Positions 32,538-41,591 are shown, counted from the first letter of the stretch. The stretch: 44,668 nt of DNA from JBDSZL01 sp039925145 (GCA_039925145.1 JBDSZL010000067.1:1-44668), one strand, 5' to 3'. Program-made: numbers and translations. The notes: generated by a model from the sequence alone, not told the origin.

Positions 32538-34442
32538 ATGTTGTTCCTGGCCTTCTGTTCGGTCATCGGTCTGACCTACGGCATCACGAGATACTCGACG
32601 TGCCGCGTCGCGACCGCCGCGCTGGCGGCGTGCTCGACGGTGATCGTCGCGCTCTACGCCGCGGGCTTGTTCGGGGTGCTGCCGGCCGCGGCAAACGTGC
32701 TCTGCGCGACCGGGCTGGCGTGTCTAATCCCCGCAGCCAGGAAGGGCCGCGTTCTGGCAACGACATACCGCCACGACGGCCGACTCGTCTGGCTCGTTGC
32801 AGCGCTCTGCGTCCCGTGGATCTTCCTCTGGTGGCGTTCGGATTTCCTCTTCCTCAACTGGGACGACATCTCCCACTGGGCGCGGGTCACGAGTTTCCTG
32901 GCCAGGGAGAACCGTTTATTCGACGGCTCGACGACGGTGATTGCCGCCAAGGGGTATCCCCCGGGGTCGGCACTGTTCCACTACTTCTTCCTCCACGTTG
33001 GCGGTTATTCGGAGCCCCACGTCATCTTCGCGCACGTGCTACTGACGTGGGCAGGGCTCTGTGCAATCGTGGGACCGGTGGCGGAACGACGAGAAGAATG
33101 CGCCGCCATCAGCCTGGGTCTCCTGCTTGTTGCCATGCACCTCTTCCGGTTTACCTTCGAGGACATCAGCGTTGATGCGCTCCTCGGAGTGTTCTTTGCG
33201 GCTGCCGTGGTCATCGGCCTGACCGAGCGGACCGCACGCGGCGTCGTCGTGGGGACTGTGCCTGTCCTTATGGCCCTGGTGCTGCTGAAACCGACTGGCG
33301 TTGCCTTTGCCATGATGGCCGCCGGCGTCTGCGTGGCCGCTGTGTACCTCCGGCCGCTGCGGGGTGCGGGGGCCGATATTGTGCCGTTTGTGGTCGGAAC
33401 GCCGATCGATCGGCGGCACCTGCTGGCCTTGCTGACGCTCCCAGTGGTTGCCGGGCTCACGTACGCGTCCTGGCAGAGCTATGCGGCATCCATTGGGGCG
33501 CTCGGCGGCGGGCCCGGATTACTGTCGGCGGTCTCGAGTCTGATGCACGGCCTGTGGTCTCATCCGATGCCCGACCGGCTCAGCCAGACCCTGATCGAAA
33601 TCAGGCGGCGATTCTTCGTCGGCGATGTCTATGCCGTGCCGCTCTTTGGCGTGCCAGGGAAGTGGATGCTGTCGCCGTCGATGCTGGCACTGGTACTGAT
33701 AGGCATCAACGCGGTGTTGTGGGCGCTCGCCCCACGCGGAAGCCGACGCCCGCTCGGCGCGATCCTGATCTTGATGCCGCTCGGTTGCGCGGTGTACCTC
33801 TTCCTGCTCGTGCTGGCGTACCTCAGCTACTTCACCGAATACGAGGGCGTACGCCTCGCGTCCTTCGAGCGCTATCTCGGCAGCTTCTTCCTGGCGTGGA
33901 TTGGGATCACGCTGGCCTCGGCGGCGGGTTTGCTGGTGGATAGGGCGTCGCGTCGAGTCGCCGTGGCGGTGTCGGTGACGGTTGCCCTGATCGCCTCGAC
34001 AACGGTGCCGTCGCTCGCACGGTATCTGGAGGCGGCCTCCCAGCAGAAGCGCGACCTCCTGCTGCCCTCCAAGATCCAGTCCGATTGGCTGGCGGACGTC
34101 GTGCGCCGCGTGGCGCATCCGCGCGACAAGGTGTACTTCGTGAAACAGGCTGACACCGGATTCGGGATGTACGCGTTTCAATTCGCTGTGCAACCCTTCG
34201 AGACACAGGACAGCTGCTGGTCGCTCGGACCGGCCTACAACACTGACGATGTGTGGACCTGCGATGCGGCGCTCGAGGACAAAGTGAGAGGCTACGACAT
34301 CCTGGCGCTCGCGGTCGCGGACCAGAAATTCTGGGCGCGGTTCGGCGCGCTCTTCGATCCAGCCGATCGCGGCGTCGCGGCCGGCGTGTTTCGCATCATC
34401 TGGAATGGTGGCTCACCGCGCTTCGTATTTATCCCGAGTTAG
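32538..34442 (+). CDS. large polytopic membrane protein, GT-C glycosyltransferase-like
   Basis: 634 residues with roughly 12-13 hydrophobic segments. After the third, LNWDDISHWARVTSFLARE has the acidic, His-containing loop seen in lipid-sugar-dependent GT-C transferases, followed by AAKGYPPGSALFHYFFL. The last 130 residues are soluble (KDRVYF-like segment KVYFVKQADTGFGMY and SCWSLGPAYNTDDVW). A role in transferring sugars to a lipid or protein outside the membrane is inferred from this layout. Its TAG stop (34440-34442) abuts the IS1380 element, but the frame is probably complete. Confidence 0.72.
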   Translation: MLFLAFCSVIGLTYGITRYSTCRVATAALAACSTVIVALYAAGLFGVLPAAANVLCATGLACLIPAARKGRVLATTYRHDGRLVWLVAALCVPWIFLWWRSDFLFLNWDDISHWARVTSFLARENRLFDGSTTVIAAKGYPPGSALFHYFFLHVGGYSEPHVIFAHVLLTWAGLCAIVGPVAERREECAAISLGLLLVAMHLFRFTFEDISVDALLGVFFAAAVVIGLTERTARGVVVGTVPVLMALVLLKPTGVAFAMMAAGVCVAAVYLRPLRGAGADIVPFVVGTPIDRRHLLALLTLPVVAGLTYASWQSYAASIGALGGGPGLLSAVSSLMHGLWSHPMPDRLSQTLIEIRRRFFVGDVYAVPLFGVPGKWMLSPSMLALVLIGINAVLWALAPRGSRRPLGAILILMPLGCAVYLFLLVLAYLSYFTEYEGVRLASFERYLGSFFLAWIGITLASAAGLLVDRASRRVAVAVSVTVALIASTTVPSLARYLEAASQQKRDLLLPSKIQSDWLADVVRRVAHPRDKVYFVKQADTGFGMYAFQFAVQPFETQDSCWSLGPAYNTDDVWTCDAALEDKVRGYDILALAVADQKFWARFGALFDPADRGVAAGVFRIIWNGGSPRFVFIPS

Positions 34443-36132
34443 CCCGCATTATTCATGACACTGACGACGTGCCGGGATCGGGGTCTCCGATTGCCCGCCG
34501 AGACGCCGTCGGTGGTCGCCGGTGGTCGCGCGCGACCTGAGCGCGCGATCGAGGATGAGCGGACGGGCTCGACGAGACTGCGCCACGACGCGGCGCCGAC
34601 AGCTCGCGCCGATCCGTGGGCGGGAAGACGGGCGGGGCGCGCGGGAGCCTATCCGGGTCGCGCGCCGAGGCGACACGCGATGTGACACCACGCGGCGCGG
34701 TCCGCGGCGGCGCGCGGCAGATGCAGCACGATCCGCCGGACCGAGGCCGCGACGTGGACGCCGAGCTTCAGCAGGCGCAGGCGCAACGTCGCGACTTGCG
34801 CGCGCGCCCAGCGCGTCCGCTTCGCGTGCAGGCGGAGTTCTTGGAGCAGGATGTACGCGCCGGCCGTGAGGAGGACGCGGAGTTGGTTGGCCCAGAAGCG
34901 CGTGCAGCTCGTGCGCCCGATCGCGAGGTCGTTGTGCAATTCCTTGATGCGGTTCTCGATGTCGCCGCGGGCGCAATAGACCCGCTCGTACACGAAGCGC
35001 GGCGACGGCCGCCGGTTCGTGATCACAAAGCGGGCGTTGTCTTTGGGGGACCGGCCCGGCAGTCGGACGACCTCCGCTTTGATCACGACGCGCCGCTCGT
35101 GCGGCCAGGTGTGCGCCGCGTATCGTGCCTCGAGATACACGTGGGCGGTCTCGCCGCTGGCCTCGCTCTGGGCCCGCACCGCCTCCATCGCGGCGTCGGC
35201 GAGGCGCGCCAACACGGCATTCCGTCCCATCGCGACGACGTAGTCGACGCGCGGGGCCGCGTCCAACCACGCCAAGATCTCCGGCGTCGCGAAGCCGCCG
35301 TCGAGCCGCACGAGGACGCGCGTCCTCGGAAAACTGATCCGGACCAGCGTCAGCAGCCGCGTGAGCAGCCCGACGGCGCCGCACGACGCCGGGACATTGC
35401 CCGGGCGCAGCACCGCCGCACAGAGGTACTGCTCGGCTTCGTCGTTGAAGGTGAGAAACGCCAGCACGGGCAAGTAGCACCACGTGTCGTAGTGGCCGTT
35501 GAAGAAGCTGAGTTGCTGCGCCCCGTGCGTCGGATCGTCGGTCGGATCCAGATCAATCGTGATCACGCGGGCCCGCCCGCGCAACCGCCGCTGGTGCCGG
35601 ACAACCACCGCGGCGGCCAGCTCGCAGCCGGCCCGATAGAGCGCGGCCCGGCCGACCCCATTTTCAAAGCGCGAGATCGTGGGCTGCGAGGCGAGCGCCC
35701 GTCCCGTGATCGGATCGCGGTCGAGCAGCAGTTTCTGGATCGGATCGTCGGCGAGGCGATCGCCGTCGTTCGCGTCCGGGTACCCGCAGGCGATCCCGAA
35801 CACGCGCTGCCCGACCAAGGCGGGCAGGCGGTGCGCCACCTTGGCCGGCGTCCGGCGGTCCGTCAGGCAGGTCGCGATCGCGTCCGTCACGCCCAGCCGC
35901 CGGTCGGCCGCCTTCAGCAGGACCGCGCCGCCATCCGCGCTCGCATGCACCTGATCGAAGGTCGCCGTGAGCGCGCGGGGGAACAGGTCAGGAAACAAAA
36001 CAGACTGTGGTACTGTGTCGTCGTTCAACGCAACCGCCTTCGCGTGGGGAGAAGCCGTCTAGTCAACAGCTTTGTACTCACCCGGAGGCGTTTGTGTTTC
36101 AGGCAAACACGATCACTCGCGAATTATCCAGG
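34443..36132. mobile_element. IS1380-family insertion sequence, apparently complete
   Basis: About 1.69 kb around one transposase gene. Left end CCCGCATTATTCATGA (34443-34458) and right end, read inward, CCTGGATAATTCGCGA agree at 11 of 16 positions. Flanks are TTAG on the left and CTAG on the right, so a 3-4 bp duplication containing TAG is plausible but not exact; the ends may be off by one or two bases. It separates two converging genes whose stop codons lie at its edges. Confidence 0.75.
34649..36028 (-). CDS. IS1380-family transposase
   Basis: 459 residues, full length and without frameshift. Catalytic blocks are ITIDLDPTDDPTHG (first Asp), VLVRLDGGFATPEILAWLD (second Asp) and YCARGDIENRIKELHNDLA (Glu). 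QPTISRFENGVG and SFFNGHYDTWCYLPVLAFL are further family marks. The C-terminus is Arg-rich, as expected for DNA binding. It begins about 100 bp inside the right end. The copy looks capable of movement. Confidence 0.93.
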   Translation of the reverse strand: MNDDTVPQSVLFPDLFPRALTATFDQVHASADGGAVLLKAADRRLGVTDAIATCLTDRRTPAKVAHRLPALVGQRVFGIACGYPDANDGDRLADDPIQKLLLDRDPITGRALASQPTISRFENGVGRAALYRAGCELAAAVVVRHQRRLRGRARVITIDLDPTDDPTHGAQQLSFFNGHYDTWCYLPVLAFLTFNDEAEQYLCAAVLRPGNVPASCGAVGLLTRLLTLVRISFPRTRVLVRLDGGFATPEILAWLDAAPRVDYVVAMGRNAVLARLADAAMEAVRAQSEASGETAHVYLEARYAAHTWPHERRVVIKAEVVRLPGRSPKDNARFVITNRRPSPRFVYERVYCARGDIENRIKELHNDLAIGRTSCTRFWANQLRVLLTAGAYILLQELRLHAKRTRWARAQVATLRLRLLKLGVHVAASVRRIVLHLPRAAADRAAWCHIACRLGARPG

Positions 36133-36142
36133 CTAGGCTAGC

Positions 36143-36664
36143 CTAAAACTTGACGCTGAGTGCGAGGGCCAGCCGCTGAGGGTAGCGATCGGTCGGCTGA
36201 GCATCAGGCCCGGCCTTGAAGAAATACAGCCGATACTCCGGCCTCAAATAGAAACGCTCGGACAATGGGATCATCGTACCTATGCCTATGTTTATCGCCC
36301 CTTCCGCCCCGCCATTTTTGTTCGACCGTGCCCAAATCCCGGCGCCACCCGTTGCGAAAAGCGATGAACCATGAATCTTCAACGGTGTCTCGACGAACAC
36401 ATTTATCCCGATTGTGCCGATCGAAGGCGTGTTTGAGGATCGGCGGCCGATGGAGCTTGCGTACTCGAGCTCAAAATCGACTGGCCCGCGACCGCGCCCC
36501 CAGGCAAGTCCAACCGTGGGATGAGGCGCCGAGGATGTCAGCATCCCAACCAAGAGTGTCCCTTGACCTTGAGCGTGAGCCGGCGGCACCGCCACGCAGA
36601 GCAGATACGCGAACAGAGACCACCGCAGTCCCGGGCGGCACCGGCGACTCTCCAAGGGGGCCAC
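36143..36664 (-). CDS. probable outer-membrane beta-barrel protein
   Basis: 173 residues from GTG 36664; TTG 36670 is closer to an AAAGGAAG site and is equally possible, while longer frames overlap the upstream gene. A signal peptide (LRWSLFAYLLCVAVPPAHAQ) is followed by alternating strands such as PTVGLAWGRGRGPVDFELEY, SIGTIGINVFVETPL and RFYLRPEYRLYFF. It ends LALALSVKF, a terminal aromatic typical of barrels. It starts about 20 nt after the lipoprotein gene and is probably co-transcribed. No named family was recognised. Confidence 0.7.
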   Translation of the reverse strand: MAPLESRRCRPGLRWSLFAYLLCVAVPPAHAQGQGTLLVGMLTSSAPHPTVGLAWGRGRGPVDFELEYASSIGRRSSNTPSIGTIGINVFVETPLKIHGSSLFATGGAGIWARSNKNGGAEGAINIGIGTMIPLSERFYLRPEYRLYFFKAGPDAQPTDRYPQRLALALSVKF

Positions 36665-36689
36665 GCTCAACGCTTCCTTTCTGGGTCCA

Positions 36690-37184
36690 TCATTGCCGAT
36701 GCGCAGTCCAAGTCGCTGTTGCGCTGCCACAGGACGCATATCCACTGAACACCGCAGAGCCGATGGCGGTATTCGCCGAGGTGAATGTACCTGAAACAAT
36801 CGCCGACTCAGGCTCCGCCGGAGGACGGGAGCCAAATGAAAAACCAGGGTTGTCGAAAGGCGGCTGCGGGGAGGTGACGCCGGGGACGACAGGTGAGAAC
36901 GCGGGCTGAGAGAGCCCGACGAACGTTTCGGTCGCATTGCAGGTGCTGAACCGGTGTCCTAACGTGATGGACACTATCCGGTCCGAGGTTACGGTGAAAG
37001 CGATTGACGCCCCCTGCGACGTCGTGCCCACCCACTCTCCAGTGTAGCCAGAGATTGACGCGCCAACTCCATTACTAGAAGCCTGGATACCTGATCCTGA
37101 GAGACCAGACGGTGACACGGGCGGGGAAGCACAGCCCAATACCGAGCAGACCGCAATCACGGAACAAGCTCGCGAAATAATCAT
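36690..37184 (-). CDS. probable lipoprotein of unknown function
   Basis: 164 residues. The N-terminus MIISRACSVIAVCSVLGCAS has a lipobox-like VLGC, so lipid attachment at that Cys is likely. The mature part has strand-rich segments: GYTGEWVGTTSQGASIAF, TSDRIVSITLGHRFSTC and SAVFSGYASCGSATATW, resembling small secreted beta proteins with two Cys. GC content appears lower here than in the housekeeping block, perhaps from a recent arrival. It precedes the barrel protein. Confidence 0.7.
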   Translation of the reverse strand: MIISRACSVIAVCSVLGCASPPVSPSGLSGSGIQASSNGVGASISGYTGEWVGTTSQGASIAFTVTSDRIVSITLGHRFSTCNATETFVGLSQPAFSPVVPGVTSPQPPFDNPGFSFGSRPPAEPESAIVSGTFTSANTAIGSAVFSGYASCGSATATWTAHRQ

Positions 37185-37375
37185 GAATCCATTCTTCCGT
37201 GGCGCAGTCCAATCCAGCTACGTCGCCGCCCCTCCGAGCATAGACCGAACGGACTCAGGCGGGCCATGGCTTTTGAGAGGCGACATTTTCTATCTCGCGG
37301 TGACAGATACCTTCCCCGAGAGCGTTGACGCCGACCCGCCCTTCGTGGCAGAGTGCGGTTCTCCTTTGAGTAATC

Positions 37376-39325
37376 ATGCAGGGCCTGATGGAACTGCTGC
37401 GGCGTAAATACCTGGGGCGGATAGTCCTTGCCGCCGCAATACTCGGTGTCTCCCTGATCGTGCGCGCCGGTGCGCAGCAGCCGACCTTTCGGACCCCCAC
37501 CGACCTGGTGACATTGAACGTCTCGGTGCTGGACCGCAACCGCCAACCCGTCCGGGGTCTGACTGCGAAAGACTTCGTCGTGCTCGACGGCGGCGAAGAG
37601 CGTCCAGTCGTGGCCGTATCGATGATCGAAGTGCCGCGTCTCGGTGCGGCGTCGCGGCCGGTCTGGACGGATACGGCGGTCCTTGACGTCGTAAGCAACG
37701 CCCCGAGGAAAGGGCGCTTTGTCGTCATCTATTTCGACAAGCTGGGGGGGCGGAATGGGCCATGGTTGGCTGATCGGGCCAGACGGATTGCCGCGAACGC
37801 CATCGCTGAACTCGGCCCTGACGACACGGCTGCCATTATCTACGCCGATATTCTCGGCAGCCCCGTCAACTTCACGACCGATCGTGCCCGTCTGCTGACG
37901 GCGCTTCAGAGTCCGACGATGGTCGTACAGTCCTTCGACACCGCCTGTTACTGTGGCCTGTGCACACTCGAGGGCCTGATCCTGACGGCGAGGGTGCTTG
38001 AACCGTTTCGCGACGTGCCGAAGATGATCCTCTACATCGGCGTGGGACCTCCTCTTGACCTGCGGCCAAAGGATGACTGCGCCCCTTTCACCATCCCGCT
38101 CGCGCACGAGATGTTTCGCGCGCTGCAACTGGCGCAAATCCCGGTGCACGCGATCGACCCGGGAGGCGTGACAACGCCTCCCGGGTTTGCGGCGAGCAGC
38201 CGCTCGGTCGACTCTCGGGCGCCCCTGCACCCCAACTACGACAGTCTGCGCATCCTCGCCGAGAACACCGGCGGCCGCGTGGTCATAGGCACCAACGCAC
38301 CACAAGAGAAGGTCCCGGCCATCTTCGCCGAGAGTGAGGTGCAATACCTCGTCGGCTTTGCGCCGCGCACGAAGCCGTCGCGTGATCTGGCCCAGCGGGT
38401 GAGCGTTCGGGTGCGGCGCGACGACGTGACCGTCCTTGCACCGAGTGGCTATCGCCGGGAGTTCGATCGGCCTGTGTCCAAGGTGCCGCTTGATGCCATC
38501 AATGTGGCGAAGGCCGCTGCGGTCTCGGCCAACATGCGGGCCGTGATGAACCTGCGCCCCATTCCCGACATCGTCATGCGCGCTACCGCGAGCGCGGTGC
38601 CCGATCCCGCAGAGCGCGATCGCCCGCTCGTCGCGACGGTCGTGGGGATCGACCTTCCGGTCGCGGCCCCCGCGCCGATCCGCGCCGAGATCGAGGTCTC
38701 GGCTTACGACAGCGAAGGCCGGCAGCAGGGCGTCGACCACCAGACCGTGACGGTCACGCCCGCGCCCGGCGCAACGTCGGTCACCGTCGACGTCGTCTCA
38801 CGCATGTCGCTGAAACCCGCGCTCTACGAGATTCGCGTCTCGGCGGTGATGGCCGGCAGCGAGAAAGTCGGCAGCGTTTATACGCATGTCACGGTGGAGA
38901 ACTTCGCGCGCACGCCACTGGCCGTGTCCGGGCTCTTCTTGAACGCCAGTACGGCGCCGCGTCGCATTAGCGCCGTCGACCCCACGACGTGGCTGCCCCT
39001 CGCGCCGACCACCGTGCGTGACTTCGGGCGCACCGATCGCGTGACCGCCAGCGTCCGACTCGTCCAGCCACGCGAGCTCGCCACCACACCGGTGACGCTC
39101 GAGACGACCCTCGTCGATGCCACCGGCCGCACGGTGACGACCATTCCGGCCCAGCTTTCGCCGCAGGCCTTCAGCACCGATCGCGTCGCCGACTACCAGG
39201 TCGACGTGCCGCTCACCGCGCTCGCTGACGGCGAATACCTGCTCACAATCACCGCAACGCTCGACAAGACGAAGGTCACGCGCACGGCACGGTTGCACAT
39301 TCAAAGAGGCGCTCCGCGCCCGTGA
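37376..39325 (+). CDS. VWFA-related protein, acidobacterial type
   Basis: 649 residues, secreted: signal peptide RIVLAAAILGVSLIVRAGAQ. The N-terminal FRTPTDLVTLNVSVLDRNRQ, PVRGLTAKDFVVLDGGEE and later FVVIYFDKLGGR follow the VWFA-related acidobacterial domain (TIGR03436), where a von Willebrand A fold follows a small beta domain. The metal-ion site DxSxS is replaced by YFDKLGG, so classical metal-dependent adhesion is doubtful. A C-terminal half from about residue 400 looks like beta-sandwich domains. ATG 37388 is an alternative start. Its function is unknown; such proteins are abundant in Acidobacteriota. Confidence 0.85.
   Translation: MQGLMELLRRKYLGRIVLAAAILGVSLIVRAGAQQPTFRTPTDLVTLNVSVLDRNRQPVRGLTAKDFVVLDGGEERPVVAVSMIEVPRLGAASRPVWTDTAVLDVVSNAPRKGRFVVIYFDKLGGRNGPWLADRARRIAANAIAELGPDDTAAIIYADILGSPVNFTTDRARLLTALQSPTMVVQSFDTACYCGLCTLEGLILTARVLEPFRDVPKMILYIGVGPPLDLRPKDDCAPFTIPLAHEMFRALQLAQIPVHAIDPGGVTTPPGFAASSRSVDSRAPLHPNYDSLRILAENTGGRVVIGTNAPQEKVPAIFAESEVQYLVGFAPRTKPSRDLAQRVSVRVRRDDVTVLAPSGYRREFDRPVSKVPLDAINVAKAAAVSANMRAVMNLRPIPDIVMRATASAVPDPAERDRPLVATVVGIDLPVAAPAPIRAEIEVSAYDSEGRQQGVDHQTVTVTPAPGATSVTVDVVSRMSLKPALYEIRVSAVMAGSEKVGSVYTHVTVENFARTPLAVSGLFLNASTAPRRISAVDPTTWLPLAPTTVRDFGRTDRVTASVRLVQPRELATTPVTLETTLVDATGRTVTTIPAQLSPQAFSTDRVADYQVDVPLTALADGEYLLTITATLDKTKVTRTARLHIQRGAPRP
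38157..38186 (+). other. perfect 13-bp hairpin inside the VWFA coding sequence
   Basis: ACCCGGGAGGCGT (38157-38169) and ACGCCTCCCGGGT (38174-38186) are exactly complementary with a GACA loop, followed by TT. The stretch encodes DPGGVTTPPGF in frame. It has the strength of an intrinsic terminator, but only a short T run follows. Confidence 0.75.
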
Positions 39326-39446
39326 GCAGCACTGAGTGTTCGCTGAAGAGCGGGGCGACAACGCGTGGGTGTCGGAGGATGTTTCCCGGGACGGTGGTCG
39401 ACGCCCTCAGGTGACCTTAGGAACGTAGCCGAGTGTCTGATGGAGG

Positions 39447-39488
39447 CGCGCCGCGGTGGGATCGAACCACCGACCCTCTGGTTAAAAG
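39447..39488 (-). tRNA. 3' fragment of tRNA-Lys (TTT), probable att scar
   Basis: Read on the minus strand it begins at the anticodon loop CTTTTAA, continues with CCAGA (3' anticodon strand), a GGGTC variable loop, the T arm GGTGG-TTCGATC-CCACC and the 7-nt acceptor strand GCGGCGC plus discriminator. The D arm, the 5' acceptor strand and the 5' anticodon strand are absent; sequence upstream does not pair. It is therefore a fragment, not a gene. A tRNA 3' end next to an integrase is the usual trace of site-specific integration. Confidence 0.8.
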
Positions 39489-39602
39489 CAGGCTTTGGGG
39501 CGGTTTTGCGTGAAAACTGCGGCAACGTGCTGAACCGCATATTTCGCTTATTCGCTGAGCGATGTTAGTGAAGTAGCCTGTTCGTCAGCGTTCAGCCGTT
39601 GG

Positions 39603-40511
39603 CTTGCAGTCGCGCTCCGGCCCCGCGCAGACCGCTACGACCTGCGAGAAGGGCGCTCGCCTGGGCTCATTCTCACGGTGCTGCCCAGTGGACGCGGCTG
39701 GTCGCTGGTCGTGCGCGTCCGAGGATTCGGGATGGTCGCGATCCGCCGCCGAGCGAACCGCTGCGGAGGCGAAGCGTATCGACACCGTTGCTGCTCTCGC
39801 GGCCGAGTACCTCGAGAAGCACGCCGGTCTACGCAAGAAGACGGGCGCCGAGGATGCGCGGATTCTCCGCGTCGACGTGCTGCCCCACCTGGGCGAGCGC
39901 TCGCTCCGCGACCTGACCCGGCGGGAGATTCGCACGGTCCTCGACAGGATCCACGCACGTGGCGCGCCCTACGCGACGAACCACACGCTCGAGATCATCC
40001 GGAAGATGCGCTGGCAGGATCTCGATCTCAAGGCCGGTTGGTGGACGATTCCGCGCGAGCACAGCAAGAACGGGAGGCCTCATCGGGTGCCGCTTGTCAC
40101 GGAAGCGATTGAGATCATCGAGACGCAGGCGCCCGCGCAGGATGAGGAACAGGACGATGAGAGAAGCCCGTGCATGTTTTCCGTGGCCGCAAGGACGCCC
40201 TCGTTGAGGCCCGGGTCGCGAAGGCGGGCGCCGCACTCTCACGCGCGCTTCGGTTCGAGTTCCGCGGACACGATCTGCGGCGGACCGCAGCCACGCGAAT
40301 GGCTGCAGCCGGCGTCCCGCGCGATCACATCAGCCGTGTGCTGAACCACGTCGAGGGCGGACCGCAGAGCACGCGCGTCTATGACCGCTACAGCAACGAC
40401 CGCGAGAAGCGCAGCGCCCTCGAGATCTGGGCGCGCGAGCTCGCGCGGATTCTCGAGGACACTCCCAGGGCTGTGGCGGAGGTCGTGCCGATGCGAAGAA
40501 TGCGGGCGTAG
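39603..40511 (+). pseudogene. tyrosine-type integrase, frameshifted and internally deleted
   Basis: Three pieces in two frames. The first (about 39636-39735) has the arm-binding domain: DRYDLREGRSPGLILTVL and GWSLVVRVRGFG. The second, in another frame (about 39760-40165), has IDTVAALAAEYLEKHAG, ILRVDVLPHLGERSLRDLT, then jumps from NHTLEIIRK to MRWQDLDLKAGWWTIP, skipping about 100 residues including the first catalytic Arg. The third (about 40170-40511) has FRGHDLRRTAATRMAAAG, ISRVLNHVEGGPQSTRVYDR with the HxxR box and Tyr. It cannot be active. It lies 115 bp from the tRNA fragment. Confidence 0.88.
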
Positions 40512-40632
40512 GCGGAAGGTGTAAGTCGGTTGCGACGGTTCACTTTTCTGGATCGAGATTCTCCAGGAGGCCGGGCGCCACGTCGAGAGGAACCGCGCCG
40601 CGATACGCCAGAAGAACGACCCACTCAAGCGG

Positions 40633-40759
40633 ATCGAAGACTGGATGGAACTTCTTGGATGTCCGTCATCTTCTGGCCGGAATGTGGCGCTGACCGCGCG
40701 GCGGCGGTCGTTGGAGGTCGCTGCAACGCTCAGGGAATCTCAAGAGGTCGCACCGCTGG
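40633..40759 (+). repeat. diverged direct repeat, copy A
   Basis: Shares with 43748-43886 the blocks ATCGARGAC..GATGGAACTTCT, GGCGGTCG and GCTCAGGRAATCTCA, then GGTCGCACSGCTGG. Copy A lies in the 395-bp stretch between the integrase remnant and higA, which otherwise holds no gene I can support; short frames there (for example EAGRHVERNRAAIRQKND then RIEDWMELLG) look protein-like but are not recognised. Confidence 0.65.
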
Positions 40760-40907
40760 GACGCGCACCGGTGGGCGCTTTTGCGGTCACCGTGCAGCAT
40801 ACCGGCAGGCGAGTGGACCGCGCACTACCTCGGAGGGCGTGTCCTCGCAGGAGAGCGCCTCCCGGAGAACACCGGTCCGATTCAGGACGTTGCGCGGTCA
40901 GCCGCCT

Positions 40908-41210
40908 TTACGCGTGCGCTTCGTCTAAATGCTTGAGGGTGGGCAGCTTCTTGATCGCCTTTCCCGCCTTGGCCTCGGCCACGCGCAGTTCATACAAGGT
41001 CTGCAGGGTGAGCCAGAATTCAGCGCTCGTGCCAAAGAAATGGGCCAGACGCAGGGCGGTGTCCCCGGTAATGGCGCGCTGGCCATTCAGAATCTCCGTC
41101 ACCCGATTCGTGGGCACGTTGAGTCGCCGCGCGAGCGCCGCCGCACTCATCTTCAGGGCGTCAAGTTCTTCGGCCAGGTGCTCGCCTGGGTGAATTGCGA
41201 TGCGAGCCAT
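40908..41210 (-). CDS. higA: HigA-type antitoxin (XRE family)
   Basis: 100 residues from ATG 41210; a longer frame upstream is not family-like. The N-terminus IAIHPGEHLAEELDAL is the HigA mark, followed by the helix-turn-helix SAAALARRLNVPTNRVTEIL and DTALRLAHFFGTSAEFWLTL. It binds and neutralises the HigB toxin and represses its own operon. It lies 10 nt downstream of higB, the toxin-first order typical for this family. It appears intact. Confidence 0.92.
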   Translation of the reverse strand: MARIAIHPGEHLAEELDALKMSAAALARRLNVPTNRVTEILNGQRAITGDTALRLAHFFGTSAEFWLTLQTLYELRVAEAKAGKAIKKLPTLKHLDEAHA

Positions 41211-41220
41211 CGTGTGCTCC

Positions 41221-41505
41221 CTAGTGGTAATCGACGATCTCCACGTTGATGGGCCCCGGGGCTGTCGCCGGCCACTCAAAGCAGATCCGCCATTGGTCGT
41301 TGATGCGAATGCTGTACTGACCCTTGCGATCGCCCTGTAGCGTCTCGAAGCGGTTGCCCGGCAACGCGGCCAGATCCGTCAACGTCTGGGCCGCCTCGAC
41401 CCGGTCCAGCTTGAGACGGGCGGGCCGTTCCACTCCCGACAGTGCCTTGACATGTTTCCCCGCAGCAAACGCCGCCGTGCGCCGGCCCCGATAGCTGACA
41501 ATCAC
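41221..41505 (-). CDS. higB: HigB-type toxin (RelE superfamily mRNA interferase)
   Basis: 94 residues with a GTG start at 41505. The family pattern is visible: SYRGRRTAAFAAGKHVKAL, RVEAAQTLTDLAALPGN, FETLQGDRKGQYSIRIND and QWRICFEW. It cleaves translated mRNA at the ribosome when HigA is lost. No truncation is seen, so the pair is probably functional and may stabilise this island against loss. Confidence 0.92.
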   Translation of the reverse strand: MIVSYRGRRTAAFAAGKHVKALSGVERPARLKLDRVEAAQTLTDLAALPGNRFETLQGDRKGQYSIRINDQWRICFEWPATAPGPINVEIVDYH

Positions 41506-41518
41506 TCACGCAAGGATG

Positions 41519-41531
41519 ACATAAAGTATGT
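41519..41531. promoter_or_regulatory. inverted repeat upstream of higBA, probable operator
   Basis: ACATA-AAG-TATGT is a perfect 5-bp inverted repeat 14 bp before the higB GTG, within an AT-rich patch unlike its GC-rich surroundings. TGAC and GTCA flank it more widely. Position and symmetry suit autorepression by HigA; binding is inferred. Confidence 0.45.
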
Positions 41532-41570
41532 GTTACGTCACGCGTAGTATCTCAGGATAGCGGGGCCAAG

Positions 41571-41591
41571 CCGCGGACCGGCGCCGCGGCC
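41571..41591. terminator. GC-rich hairpin after the DUF6933-like gene
   Basis: GCCGCGG (41571-41577) pairs perfectly with CCGCGGC (41585-41591), loop 7 nt, located 41 bp after the stop of the minus-strand gene at 41632. No T run follows. A weak terminator or structural remnant. Confidence 0.35.
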
